The notes: a model not told the origin generated them from the letters alone. DNA of 64,000 nt from Prosapia bicincta (GCA_036971475.1 JBAIZL010000006.1:138082731-138146730); one strand, 5' to 3'. Positions 10,529 to 21,135 are shown, numbered from the stretch's first letter. Made by a program: numbers and translations.

Positions 10529-10756
10529 AACGGTAAATACATAATAGTCAACTCAAAATCGCACCAAACATTAGTTTTTAATAAAACAAACACACTAGTT
10601 AACTAGTTCATAGCACAGATTATTTCAGCCACGTTGCCTTCCTCAGTGCTTAGCTACTACAATTGCCAAAACTAGTCTGTGTTATGAACTAGTGTGTTTG
10701 TTCTATTAAAAACTAATTTTCAATGAGACTTTGAGTTGACTATTTTTTTTACCGTT
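10529..10756. repeat. Inverted-repeat element (MITE-like)
   Basis: The left arm begins AACGGTAAATA and carries AGTCAACTCAAAATC, TTAGTTTTTAATA and CACACTAGTTAACTAGTTCATA. The right arm mirrors it and ends TTTTACCGTT at 10756. The arms are about 95 bp with some mismatches, around a unique core near 10,620-10,670 (TTTCAGCCACGTTGCC...). No coding capacity. Confidence 0.72.
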
Positions 10757-10865
10757 GTTAATAGTTCTCAATAGCTAAGCTCTAATTATCTAAATTAACA
10801 TACATAATTTGGCACAATTTCAAACAGTGTGCTAAATGTTTTTTTAAATTAAAATTCATATTTGT

Positions 10866-10996
10866 TAATTCCACCTTCACGTGAGCTACTAGTTTTCACT
10901 AAACACATGTAAATATTTACAAACTTGCCTATAGTAGCACTTACTTATATTTGTTGAGGACGGCCGTTTCAGGAGATGTGTCCCATTGTCAACTCA
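10866..10996. repeat. Dispersed repeat family R1, copy 2 (rearranged)
   Basis: 10866-10925 is the reverse complement of 2903-2970. 10919-10996 is a direct match to 2805-2880. The junction falls in the shared ACTTGCC motif. Confidence 0.7.
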
Positions 10997-11014
10997 GACC
11001 GTAAATTCATACTA

Positions 11015-11345
11015 ATATTCCATGAATGAGATTGTTTTGTAGTTCAATCCATTTTTTGAGTCAGTTTTTCACTTTTGCCAAATTTTCAATTGAGATTAAA
11101 TGTGGGCAATTACCTGTCCATGACAAGGCTTTAATATTTTCTTCTTCGAAAAATGTTTCAATTTCTTACCAGTATCCTATGTCACTAAATCTTGTTGGAC
11201 CACAACATTTACAAGTGGGGACTACTTTTAAAGTTTTGGCACAACCTTTGAGAATAATTGTAATATATCCATCGCTTTTTAAATTACCATCAACTAGAAG
11301 TAATGAACAAAAACCTTCAAAAGTGAAACAAGCCTAACACGTTTG
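11015..11345 (-). pseudogene. Tc1/mariner-type transposase, C-terminal fragment, degenerate
   Basis: DDE-superfamily transposase relic read on the minus strand. In order: CFTFEGF followed by LLLVDGNLKSDGYI (compare the WGCF..G...GN.....Y. region), then in a shifted frame NVVVQQD (the second catalytic Asp lies in the QQD motif), then back in the first frame ETFFEEENIKALSW, TGNCPHLISIENL and KKWI. The last block matches the W.G.SPDLNPIENLW signature, in which the Glu of IENL is the third catalytic residue of DD34E enzymes. Two frame changes and at least two stops show it is dead. The N-terminal helix-turn-helix region is not present. The 103-codon open plus frame over the same bases is only its antisense. 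Confidence 0.7.
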
Positions 11346-11880
11346 TTTCTGGGTGTCCGTACGTTAAATTAACTAATTTATCAACATGAGCCAGTGTTTT
11401 TATCTGCTTCTTTTCGAATTTATGAAACTCTTTACTTGTGAGTATCATGTTCAAAACATGATTCATCGAAAAATATAAATTAAAAAAAAATTTTAACAAT
11501 ATAGCTAGTATCATGAAAAATTGCTTGGAAAGAGAAAGAACATTAGACAGTTTTTTTATAATTAAAAATATTGTTACATAGTATTACACAAACAGACTCA
11601 AAAACACATAAAAGGGATTTTCAGATAAAAACAAAACACTCTTTTATGAACTTCTATTTATCTCATGAGATTGTCAAGGGAGCAAATGAATTACAACTTT
11701 ATATTAAACAGACAACTTTCAGAAAGGATGTGGTTAGAAGTGTAGCCACGTGATAAAACAAAAAAATTGTCTGTGTATGGACTAACTGTACATGCTATTA
11801 CAATAAAATGTTAAATTCTAGTCATTAGAATCTTGAGTACCCGCATTACTGACATTTACATAATGTAGTAATATTTAATT
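11346..11880. other. AT-rich stretch, no feature seen
   Basis: A minus frame at 11317-11514 overlaps the upstream edge of the transposase relic and may contain a few more decayed residues (LVNLTYGHPETN). Nothing else is recognisable. Confidence 0.35.
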
Positions 11881-11884
11881 TTAG

Positions 11885-12060
11885 GTCTTTGAATTTTATT
11901 TCTAATAAACATTCTAGTTCATGTTCTGCTTGTCATTTTCTCTTTGTTTGGTATCTTACTTGTTTCTTTGCTTATTCTCTAGACATATCAAATATTTGCC
12001 TATTAATTTATTCAATTATCTTAATGAAGGATTTGTATAATCTATTTACTTCAAGTGAAG
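11885..12060 (-). pseudogene. Coding-like remnant interrupted by stops
   Basis: One minus frame gives TSLEVNRLYKSFIKIIE, INRQIFDMSRE, AKKQVRYQTKRK and QAEHELECLLEIKFKDLK, separated by three stop codons but with no frame change. The charged, helical composition is unlike the surrounding random frames. No family is recognised. It could equally be a chance frame in A-rich DNA. The open plus frame at 11889-12140 would be its antisense. Confidence 0.22.
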
Positions 12061-12234
12061 TCTTATTATTTTTTTTTAAGAAAAGAGTTACTTTTTGTAA
12101 TTTATATAAGATATCAAACCTAGTTTTATCATCAATATGATTTCAAGTGTGCACAATGAAATTACCACTAAAGATTTACTCACTTGTTACTAATACTCAT
12201 GTTACTTAAGTAAGGATTTTTTCATCATTTTCTA

Positions 12235-12356
12235 GATCTGTGGTGAAGAAATCACCAAAAACTTTCCACATTTTTACTTTATCTGTGCATAAAAACAAAG
12301 TATTAGATCAGCTGGTAGATGCAGTTAAAGAAATCAAACCATACGTATTACAATGA
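12235..12356 (+). CDS. Candidate terminal coding exon, unidentified
   Basis: A good splice-acceptor-like sequence (TTTTTTCATCATTTTCTAG, ending at 12234) is followed, in phase 1, by about 39 codons including KKSPKTFHIFTLSVHKNK and VLDQLVDAVKEIKPYVLQ. They end at TGA 12354-12356. The composition looks like real protein. No upstream exon, polyadenylation signal or homolog could be assigned by eye. It may instead be a fragment of a decayed gene. Confidence 0.3.
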
Positions 12357-12754
12357 ATAAGTAATGGTTTTGTTGGCAACAACTTGCAGCATAATTTTTC
12401 ACTTTGTTAAGGGAATCCTTTTTAATTACCTTATTTAACTTGGATCTACAAACTATTACAAAATCTGATTCCTAGCTTTATTATTTTGGAAGTGTAATCT
12501 TTAATTAGTAATTGAGTTCAAATTATAATTCTGTAATAAGTTCAAAACATTTAACATAATTAGTTGGGATATTTTCCTAGATAGGATTTTTCAAAATGAA
12601 GAAATGTTTTCCTATCTGGTCTCAATGCAAAGCTGATCAGATCTAGTTCCTTTAAGATTTAAATCCATTTCTATGTAGTATTATTTAGAATCATCAGTGT
12701 TTTACATTCATGATCATTATATTTATTTTGATGTAATTTTTTGAAATTCTCAAT
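12357..12754. other. AT-rich stretch, no feature seen
   Basis: No open frame or repeat that can be supported. Confidence 0.45.
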
Positions 12755-12943
12755 ATTCTCATCTTCATTTCTGTGGAATATTTCTGTATATTTGAGTACG
12801 GTTTTCTACCTTTCCTAATGTTACAGTATTTTCCTCTGTTGACGTGTTTCAGTGGGATTTAAATTTGGAAAATGGCGTCACTCCGAAACGTGTAAACAGA
12901 GAAAATACTGTAATGTTAGGAAAGGCACAAAACTGTACTAAAA
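12755..12943. repeat. Hairpin element, family H2, compact copy
   Basis: Same arm family as the element at 6439-6983: CTCATCTTCATTT leader, TTTGAGTAC, CTTTCCTAATGTTACAGTATT and CTCTGTTGACGTGTTTC, then the inverted arm GAAACGTGTAAACAGAGAAA ... TGTTAGGAAAGG ... GTACTAAAA. The loop is only about 30 bases instead of about 300. It runs directly into a (TA)n tract. Confidence 0.78.
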
Positions 12944-12968
12944 TATATATATATATATATATATATAT
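12943..12968. repeat. (TA)n microsatellite
   Basis: Thirteen AT dinucleotides joining the H2 hairpin to the long palindrome. Confidence 0.97.
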
Positions 12969-13273
12969 GGTGAAATAAAATAATTTTCATAAACAAGAAT
13001 ATACGAGTATTACTTCATTTTATTGTTGATTGAAGCTTTTCGCTAATTTACATTATTAGCATTTTCAAAATTTATAAATCACTGTCCAGTTATGTGACTA
13101 GAGAAAGACTCAGTCATAAGTCTTATGACTGAGTCTTACTCTAGTCACATAACTGGACAGTGATTTATAAATTTTGAAAATGCTAATAATGTAAATTAGC
13201 GAAAAGCTTCAATCAACAATAAAATGAAGTAATACTCGTATATTCTTGTTTATGAAAATTATTTTATTTCACC
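12969..13273. repeat. Near-perfect 305-bp palindrome
   Basis: The two 152-base arms (GGTGAAATAAAATAATTTTC inward to AGTCATAAG) are reverse complements around the single base at 13121, with one mismatch visible. It includes GAAGCTTTTCGCTAA, related in style to the arm of the hairpin at 20554-20777. It is bordered by (TA)n on the left and, 40 bases away, on the right. The structure is that of a very recent fold-back element or a palindromic MITE. Confidence 0.95.
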
Positions 13274-13312
13274 ATACATATTCAACACGAAAAAATAATT
13301 CATTTAAGTTTT

Positions 13313-13315
<3 letters not shown>

Positions 13316-13368
<53 letters not shown>
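13316..13368. repeat. (TA)n microsatellite
   Basis: Uninterrupted TA dinucleotides followed by a T run. Confidence 0.97.
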
Positions 13369-13371
<3 letters not shown>

Positions 13372-13903
13372 TTTTTTTTTATTATACCTAATTGGCAATG
13401 AGATGTCATCAAATATGTTTTAAAAAAGAATCAAGTATTTCATCATTGCTTAAAAATGAAGATCCAAAGGTTACCAATTTTCTTATATTTTAAAACTTGT
13501 TTCCTCAATAAATAACTAAAAAGATGGAAGTTTTATTGAAATAATACACAAAGTACAATACAATGAATCTGATTTTTTGTAAACACTAAATATTCCTTTA
13601 GATTAATTTTTCATTCACGCCTAATTGGACTAACATAAACACTTTATTTTCAAAATAAGATTAATCCTTTATGTCAATATGTTTGTGAGGAATTTTTGAG
13701 GTTTATAAATTTCAATGATAGTTTTATTAATTATTCTCAAAAGTATTTTTTTCATTATTATTATTATTGAAACTGGTTTTATTAGACCAACCATTAACTT
13801 TTCTTGCAATAAATTATCTCACCAAAAATACTTGTATAACTAAAGTGTCCATTAACTCTTCAGTTCATGTCTGAAACTAGCACAACACAACACTACACTA
13901 ATT
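13369..13903. other. AT-rich stretch, no feature seen
   Basis: No open frame or repeat that can be supported. Confidence 0.45.
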
Positions 13904-13976
13904 CAAATAGTTTAGTTCTCTTCAGTCTACTAACCATGGACTGTTTATCAAACAGTTAAAGAGCTACTGCACTTGG
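13904..13976. repeat. 73-bp direct repeat, left copy
   Basis: TTTAGTTCTCTTC through CAGTTAAAGAGCTACTGCA recurs at 15065-15139 with a few substitutions. The pair brackets duplicated segment copy B. Confidence 0.85.
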
Positions 13977-14031
13977 ATGAAGGTGAAGTCTCTTTCCATG
14001 TGTTTGCCTATCTTCTTTAATTCTTCTGTTA

Positions 14032-15067
14032 TTGTCCACCACATGTTTTTCTGCTGTTGTGAGAGATGATATTAACTTGGTCATAACAAAAATGAAAATA
14101 ATTGCAGAAGTTATAAATACAAATCTGAAAGTAATGCATTGGAGTTGCAAAACTGATCTATAATTCTAATTCAAAACGCTCCATAATATTAAGATCGCTA
14201 ATTTATCACTACAAGTGAGCTATATGTAGGTTTTGTACAACATACTAACATTTTAAATATATTGAAAATATCTCCCTTGTCTGAAAGTACAATGGTTTTA
14301 TCCCTAGATCAATAACTTTATTTTTTCCAATCGTTATTCATAAGCATTCATCTACTTTAGGTAGCTCTAAATAAATAAAAACTTTATATACTCAAAATAA
14401 AGAATGAAATATGACTCTAAGTATGTTTTTCCTTAATAAATCTACTTTACAAACAGTTCACACATACTCATTCCTGATGCTCTAGGTGCACTTGAAAAAC
14501 TTGAAGTGTATAATTTTCTGTTTTACTGAGGGACAATATGCAATAATCTTTCTTTGTTGTGTTCCGTAAGAGTTTTCCTGGACAACTGGATCATGTCACC
14601 AAGGATGTCCTTAATTTTCAACTTTAGGTTATGCTGTAAGTTCTAATTCTAAATTTTTTGTAGGCCCTTCTCTCATTAGTTTACAAATCTTGCCTTAAAA
14701 CTGGTTTCCATTATTTTCAAATCATGTTGTGCACATAAATTATATTGGAGTAAGATAATATTTCATAATCATCCCATAAAAACAACATAGTGGCCATCTT
14801 TGTATTTTTTATAACTCGTTTCATAGGTCACCATTTGAACTTTTGTAAGTTCAAATAAAACTATTTACATCATTCAAATTGAATTAAAAATTTATGTATT
14901 CAAATAAAATCATATACAACAGTCACTCAACAGTCTCCCCATGAATTAACAAAACTAGGAACCCACATTAAGGTTTCATCCAATAGGCAACACAGAAAAA
15001 CGAATGACATTATAAACAAATACTGTACATGTTAAACAAAACTGAAATGACATGTGTTAGAGGATTC
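14032..15067. repeat. Duplicated segment, copy B (direct duplicate of 3357-4157)
   Basis: Collinear with copy A but interrupted by an extra block at about 14,293-14,535. It ends exactly where the right copy of the 73-bp direct repeat begins. The end-to-end arrangement (73-bp repeat, duplicated segment, 73-bp repeat, transposase relic) suggests that the segment is part of a larger composite element. Confidence 0.85.
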
Positions 15068-15139
15068 AAATGGTTTAGTTCTCTTCAATCTTCTAACCAT
15101 GTACTGGTTATCAAACAGTTAAAGAGCTACTGCACTTGT
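15065..15139. repeat. 73-bp direct repeat, right copy
   Basis: Second copy of 13904-13976. It runs directly into the transposase-like frame downstream. Confidence 0.85.
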
Positions 15140-15169
15140 AATCACTTCCACATACTTGAGGCTATTATG

Positions 15170-15592
15170 TTAGCAATAAAACTTATTTTTAAATTGTTGG
15201 CTGACCCTCTACTTTTAGAAAAATGTTTAAAGGGAAAGACCCAAAATCCTAACGAGTCATTGAACAATGTGATTTGTGCTTGTATACCAAAATGAACTTT
15301 TGTGACGTTTTCTGTCCTTGAGTTTGGAGTATATGAAGCTGTTTCTTCCTTCAAAAAAGGATACATGTATAACGTAAAAGTTGTGGAAGAAGTGGGTTTG
15401 GAGGCTAGAAGAAATATGGTACTGGCGATGAAACGGCTTGACAAAGAACCCATGAGGTATGGATAAAGAGCGACTCTAAAACTTCAGAAGAACATCAGGC
15501 AGTCAATAATTGTCCAGAAAAGGAAACTGGAAGACCTTTATGAAACCGAAGAAGACCCTGATAATCCACCTTACTATGTAGGGGGATATTAA
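15170..15592 (+). pseudogene. Mutator-like transposase, C-terminal tail, with two in-frame stops
   Basis: A single plus reading frame to TAA 15590-15592, broken by TGA 15293-15295 and TAA 15464-15466 but with no frameshift. Pieces: LLADPLLLEKCLKGKTQNPN followed by ESLNNVICACIPK; then FGVYEAVSSFKKG and VKVVEEVGLEARRNM; then QKRKLEDLYETEEDPDNP ending YYVGGY. The pattern (D..LL.RCL.GKTQN.NES.N..IW...PK, then G...A...FN.G, then E.D.DNPSYG.G at the end) is one I associate with the C-terminus of Mutator-like transposases that are abundant in arthropods and cnidarians. The catalytic N-terminal part is missing upstream, where the duplicated segment lies instead. The family name is from memory, while the coding origin is well supported. 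Confidence 0.6.
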
Positions 15593-18242
15593 TTTGTAAG
15601 TAATAAAATATATTTGCTTCCATGAATTTTCTTTGTTTTCTCGAAAACCATTGTTTTCAAATACTAGATGGCACATAACATAATAACTATTAGAGATAAA
15701 GCTTTCAAATTTTCAATACAGATAGGTAGGATATTTATCTAGCTCCATACATAAGCTTTAAAAAAATATTCATTTTTAACAAAAAACAGAATATATTAAA
15801 TTTGAAATATAACAGGAAAAAATCATGTTTTGCAAAAAAATTAAAACTATTTTGGTTTTTGGTTAATTTGGAAAATTATATGTAAGAAACTAAATACTTG
15901 AATTATCTTTACAAATTTTAAAAAAATATGGTTCTATCTTCAACTGTTCATGAGATATGTGTTATTTAGTTAACATGATCGTTATATATAACTCACTTAG
16001 TTGAAGACACTATTTAAATGGGTCAATATATACAATGCTTATATTGGTCTTTTCTGCTGTAAGTTCCGTTTTTCTATCGACTAATTTTGAGCTTTTCGAG
16101 TTTTGGTCACTTGATTTTGTAGTTAAGTTAATTTCGTTTCCAACAATAAAGTTCAATAAGGAAAACAAAATTTATTCTGTCCTATAAGTTCTGTACTGGT
16201 AGTTTGTTGTAATATAATTTTCCCAAATGTGCAATAAGTAATAATCAACATTTCTTAAATAAAGGAAAGTAATAAATAACATTTATAAAATTGATAGTAG
16301 TAATAGGTATCGTGACGTGTGTTATACTATATGATACTAAGTGTACATTACATACACCATATATGGACCACAATTACAGCATTCGCGGAGTTAATGTCAA
16401 GCTATCGACAACTAAAGCTATCGGTAGTAATTGGTAGTGAAGCTCTTTTTCGATTATAATCTCGATTCTACTACTTTGGTCGTTCTCAATACATGGATCG
16501 GCACTCGGTTTTTGTCGCCTGCCTTAAAAGATGGCTATCAATGGGCCAGAATTTTTAATGTGTATTGAAATTACATTTATTTTCACTTGTTTATAGTCTG
16601 ACTTCAAAGTTTGATTTAATAAATTGTGTTTGTGTTGTTTAATTTGTTAGCAGAACGAGTCGACTAGAGATTTAATGTAAGTAAACGTAAAATGTCATAT
16701 CAATGGAAAATGTGTTGTCGGCTTTTAAAAGTGGGAGGTGTAGTTTTCTGGACCGGGCAAATCTAAGCTTACTGGTTCTTTTCAGGGGTTTCTGTAATTA
16801 AATTTACTGTAACTGTCTATAGGTATCTAGATCGGTTTCTAGATAGCTCTTTGTATGCTATCTATTAACATAACGCATTTCGGTTTTATAATTAATAAGT
16901 TGAGTAAGCCGTATCATTTTCTCTTATCAACTTAGTCAAATAATATCCATATTGAGAATGTGAAATAAAATAAAAAGTAAATATCTCTACATTATTGTTT
17001 TGCATAAAAATTAGATTTTTATATGCTAGGAGAAAATAATTGTAAAAAAGATGGGGGGAACTAGTATGCATATCGACTTAACCTATGAGCTCATGTCTAC
17101 TTATATATATTACGGTTTTTCATAATTTTTTGTATTGCACTACTGAAGCAATTTTATGTGTTACAATGAAGAAAAATCAGCTGATAAGTAATTTAATATG
17201 GTAATTATAGATTCACATAACGAATTTTCTTTTTTCTAAATTGCCAATACCGATTTTTAAACTGAAACTAAAATTCACTAGATTTTCTATGTTTAATTAC
17301 TTGAATTTCTAATTAAAAATCGAAATCGGGAGAAATATATAAACACATACAAATTAATAATTGTCAAACAAGAGATGGAGCAAATCTATTTCTTAAATAA
17401 TCCAAAATTGTTGCTAGTTGATTTTTTATTTATTTGTTGTAAACAAGTTCGTACTCTATTAAAAAAATATATTTAAAATAAAAATTACTCACCTACAACT
17501 TTTTAAAATGTTAAAAATTACTCTAAGATATATTATAGCTTATACAATCTGTGAATCGTTTTACTACATTTTTTTCTGATTGTCTAAGCATATATTATTA
17601 TTTAAATTAGACATATACTTGTATGAACTGAAATTAATCTTGTATTCATCAAGTAATATGAATATGGTGATAAGTTAAAGATGGTTTTAATGTTCCATGC
17701 AAATATGGAGCTGGTTCAGAAATCTAAATTTTAACCTAATTTTTAATTACATAGTCTTAATACTGTATTAAATTGATGATTTATTTGAAATTATTAAGAA
17801 AGCAGTTTATGTATGCAAACTAACTTTTAATTTTGCTATTGCAAGCTTTAAGAATAATTTGGTCATATGAATCTATATAATTACTTTTATTTGTATTAAT
17901 ATGGTAATTACGTTGTAGACTGTAATTCTGTGATAGTGTTAATATGTAATTAACAGTTACAATATACTAATCTGTCTGGATATTATAAAACTCACGTAAA
18001 ATGCATAGATCTAAAAATGATTGAAAAACTCGTTGGGGCATATTTCTCTTGATTTACTTGTAAAAAATATTCTTTAATATAACCTATAAACTTTTAAAAA
18101 AATCCACTTTTACAATTTTAACATATTTATTTACTCATGTTGCACTAAATCATTTATTATACTTAAATTATATACAATTTTAATAACAAAAGTTTTGGTT
18201 ATATGGCAATTTCTTTTAGTTTTAAATTAAGGAAGGTAATTT
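15593..18242. other. AT-rich intergenic stretch
   Basis: No supported gene. 16,300-16,720 is less AT-rich, with several CG dinucleotides and a GTAAGT-like donor at about 16,678. It could hold a promoter or 5' exon, but no coding frame supports that. Confidence 0.4.
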
Positions 18243-18519
18243 GGTAATTATTAAGATCAGCGACTACTACTACGATTGGTGAAATTTTTTTTCCTGATCA
18301 ATTTGACCTCGCTGAACATGAATCTGAAGTTATCTTTAATGGCAAACATATATTAACCTAAGAAAACCAGGTCATGTCAGGTTAGGTTAGGTTATGTTAT
18401 TATTTTTTTAAAAATATGTATGCAGTAAAAAAACTTCAGATTCGTGTTCAGCAAGGTCAAATTGATCAGGAAAAAAATTTTGCCGATCGGAGCGGTAGCC
18501 GCTGATCTTATTAATTACC
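18243..18519. mobile_element. Inverted-repeat MITE with internal TTAGG-type motif
   Basis: GGTAATTATTAAGATCAGCG (18243) is matched by CGCTGATCTTATTAATTACC (ending 18519). The arms are about 89 bp and also pair CCTGATCAATTTGACCTCGC with its complement. The core holds AGGTTAGGTTAGGTTA, a few units of the insect-type TTAGG/GGTTA motif. No coding capacity. The target duplication is not clear. Confidence 0.8.
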
Positions 18520-19449
18520 GGCAATTTTAACACATTATATTTACAATAAAAATATTGGAAAAACTCCAATACCACAAATATGATATTGTATATTAATATA
18601 ATATGTAGAACCTCAGTTAAATAATAGAATAAAACTCAACTATCTTATAGGTAATTATATTAACATAAACTTCTGTCTACTTTATGAATATAATCAATAG
18701 CATTGGTTTGTCAAAATAACTTAGTAAAATTTGATTGTTTTTCATGTTTAAATATGTTATTTAAAACTATGACATACTTTATAACTATTAAAAATAACTT
18801 TTTATTTTATTTACATATGTTGCCTAAAAATACACGTTAAAAAGAAGAAATTCAGTTATATACAGTTAAAAAGAAGAAAGTTATTTTAATTATCGCAAAT
18901 CCTAAGTAGCAGTATAAAAATAGCTCCTTAGTTTACAAATACACAGGGACTATAAACTGAATGGTTCTTCATAAAAGAGAGCACTAATTTATACTGTATT
19001 ACATTATAAACCTATTTTAAAATCTAACGACAAACTAATTGCTCATAATAGGTTTGGTCGAATTTAGCAAGTGGTTGCTTATAATACAACAATTAATTAT
19101 GGTTTTAGTTCTTGATAACCACAATATTCTTGTTATTTACAGTATGTGTAAAAAATAAATTTCACAACACAAAAAAAATTGTTGATTTTCATAATTTGTC
19201 TTGCAACTACCCAATCAATATAAGTTGCCATTTAAGACAAGAGTGTGAACCTGTTTGCTATAATTCATTAATTGTTGTTGCAACCTTAATTTTAGCTATA
19301 AAATACTTAGTGGCTATATTTTGATGGACTTGCACTTGTAATATAGTGTAAAATAGAAGGGTAGTTTCTGAAAAATTTGCTTAATAAATCATAATTTTGA
19401 ACTCTTTTTTTTAGTATGAGATCTATATTTTAAAATCACTTTCATTTTC
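18520..19449. other. AT-rich intergenic stretch
   Basis: The open plus frame at 19112-19324 has no recognisable content. Confidence 0.4.
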
Positions 19450-20313
19450 GGTAAAAATATAGTCTTAATGACGTTGATTTTTTTCAGTTAAAAAAAAAAA
19501 ATTTTTGTTTCCATATGTAGAACCCGAATATCAACTTTTTTTCTGCGGAAAATACGTAAAGTTACTTTTTTCACATTTTAAATGTTAGTTTGTAATGGCA
19601 TGTAGTCCTATAGCATGTGTTTACAGCACACTGCACTATGCTTAGATTTGGTAGTAATTTTATGCAACATTACTATATTCCTATATTAAAATATACCTCT
19701 ACAAAGTATCCAGTCAGGATAGATTTGATTAAAATTTTATTCATCATTACTATCTATCTATATTAAAGTATACCTACGAAGTATCCAGTCAAGATAGATT
19801 TCGTTGTAATTTTGGTAAATATTTAGACTTATTAATGTGCAGAAAATTATAACCAAATCTATCCTGACTGGATACATCGTAGGTATATTTTAATGTAGGT
19901 ATATAGTAATGTTGTATAAAATAATAACCAAAAGTTAAATATTTAGATTTTAAGTTTAGTATTAAAATAAATTGACTTTGACATAGTGCAGTGCCCAGTA
20001 GCTACTGCGCAGTCGGTTCACGCTATACATGGCATTACAGACTAACATTAAAAATGTGCAAAAAAACTAACTTCTCACATTTTCTGCAGGAAAAAGTTAA
20101 TATTTGTATTATACACCTTAAAATGAGTAATTAAAAAAATACATTTTTTTTAAACGTCAATAAGACTTGTTTATGCTATACATGCTATTACAGACTAATA
20201 TATAAAATGTGAAAAAAAGTAACTTTTCGTATTTTTGTGAAAAAAAGTTGATATTTGTGTTCTATATATTAAAACGAGTAATTAAAAAACGCCATTAAGA
20301 GTATATTTTTACC
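19450..20313. mobile_element. Long-arm inverted-repeat element with duplicated right arm
   Basis: The left arm from GGTAAAAATATAGTCTTAATG (19450) to about 19,625 is the imperfect inverse of the right arm ending CATTAAGAGTATATTTTTACC (20313). A second, tandem copy of the right arm lies at about 20,010-20,160. The core contains ATCCAGTCAGGATAGATTT-type motifs three times, twice direct (about 19,708 and 19,776) and once inverted (about 19,855). Non-coding composite, probably a non-autonomous DNA transposon. Confidence 0.72.
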
Positions 20314-20485
20314 TCTTTTTGTTTATTTAGAATATATTTTTGAGTAACACATGTAAAAATTTGAGAAAAAATCAAAACTAATTCAAAATATATTCTAAAT
20401 AAGTAAACAGCCATTTTGAATGATGGAAACAATAATTAGTGGTTAAAATTTACATAAATTACATTATATAAATAAATAAATAAAA

Positions 20486-20489
<4 letters not shown>

Positions 20490-20550
<61 letters not shown>
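20490..20550. repeat. (TA)n microsatellite
   Basis: About 30 TA units directly before a hairpin element. Confidence 0.97.
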
Positions 20551-20553
<3 letters not shown>

Positions 20554-20554
<1 letters not shown>

Positions 20555-20777
20555 AAGAACTAAGTCAAAATACAAATACAAGAATTATAATTTAATTTAC
20601 AATTCAAAGCTTTTCGTTGGCTAAGATTACCAACGTCATCAGGAATATTAAACAATATTTAATATTTAAACTGAATTGTTTAATATTCCTGATGATGTTG
20701 GTACTGTTAGCCAACGAAAAGCTTTGAATTGTAAATTCAATTTTAATTCTTGTATTTGTATTTTGACTTAGTTCTTT
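20554..20777. repeat. Hairpin element between (TA)n tracts
   Basis: Arms of about 103 bp: AAAGAACTAAGTCAAAATAC inward to GGAATATTAAACAAT, and the inverse ending CTTAGTTCTTT. The loop is 20657-20674. The arms contain CAAAGCTTTTCGTTGGCTAA. A few mismatches separate the arms. It covers the shadow frame 20604-20789. Confidence 0.92.
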
Positions 20778-20802
20778 ATTAATACACAAGGATACTTATT
20801 GC

Positions 20803-20804
<2 letters not shown>

Positions 20805-20888
<84 letters not shown>
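20805..20888. repeat. (TA)n microsatellite
   Basis: About 42 TA units between two different hairpins. Confidence 0.97.
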
Positions 20889-20891
<3 letters not shown>

Positions 20892-21090
20892 GTTGATGAA
20901 TTACTATTGTAAATACTTTTATCCTCCACTAAGTGCAATAATTTTACCTTGTTGTGATGAGGCACCTTTCGCTCACTTGACCATTGTCGAATCACTCTGA
21001 GTCAAGTGACCGAAAGGTGCCTCATTACAAGGTAAAATTATTGCACTTAGTGGTGGATAAAAGTATTTACAATAGTAATTTATCAACTTC
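20889..21090. repeat. Hairpin element between (TA)n tracts
   Basis: Arms of about 90 bp: GAAGTTGATGAATTACTATT inward to CACTTGAC, and the inverse beginning GTCAAGTGACCGAAAGGTGC. The loop is about 20,982-21,000. Different in sequence from its neighbours. Confidence 0.92.
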
Positions 21091-21133
21091 CTAAAGTCAG
21101 TGTAACGGAAAAATAATGGACAACGTAAAATAT

Positions 21134-21135
<2 letters not shown>

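Noticed and set aside
11026..11337. 103-codon open plus frame
   Set aside because: Antisense of the degenerate Tc1/mariner-type transposase.
12969..13273. Palindrome as a sequencing fold-back artefact
   Set aside because: Missed-adapter fold-backs normally mirror long stretches. This one ends sharply at 305 bp, has a mismatch between the arms and belongs to a recurrent pattern with (TA)n borders. It still deserves read-level checking.
18383..18400. Telomere or telomere-fusion site (AGGTTAGGTTAGG)
   Set aside because: Only about three units, inside the core of a MITE with clear inverted ends.
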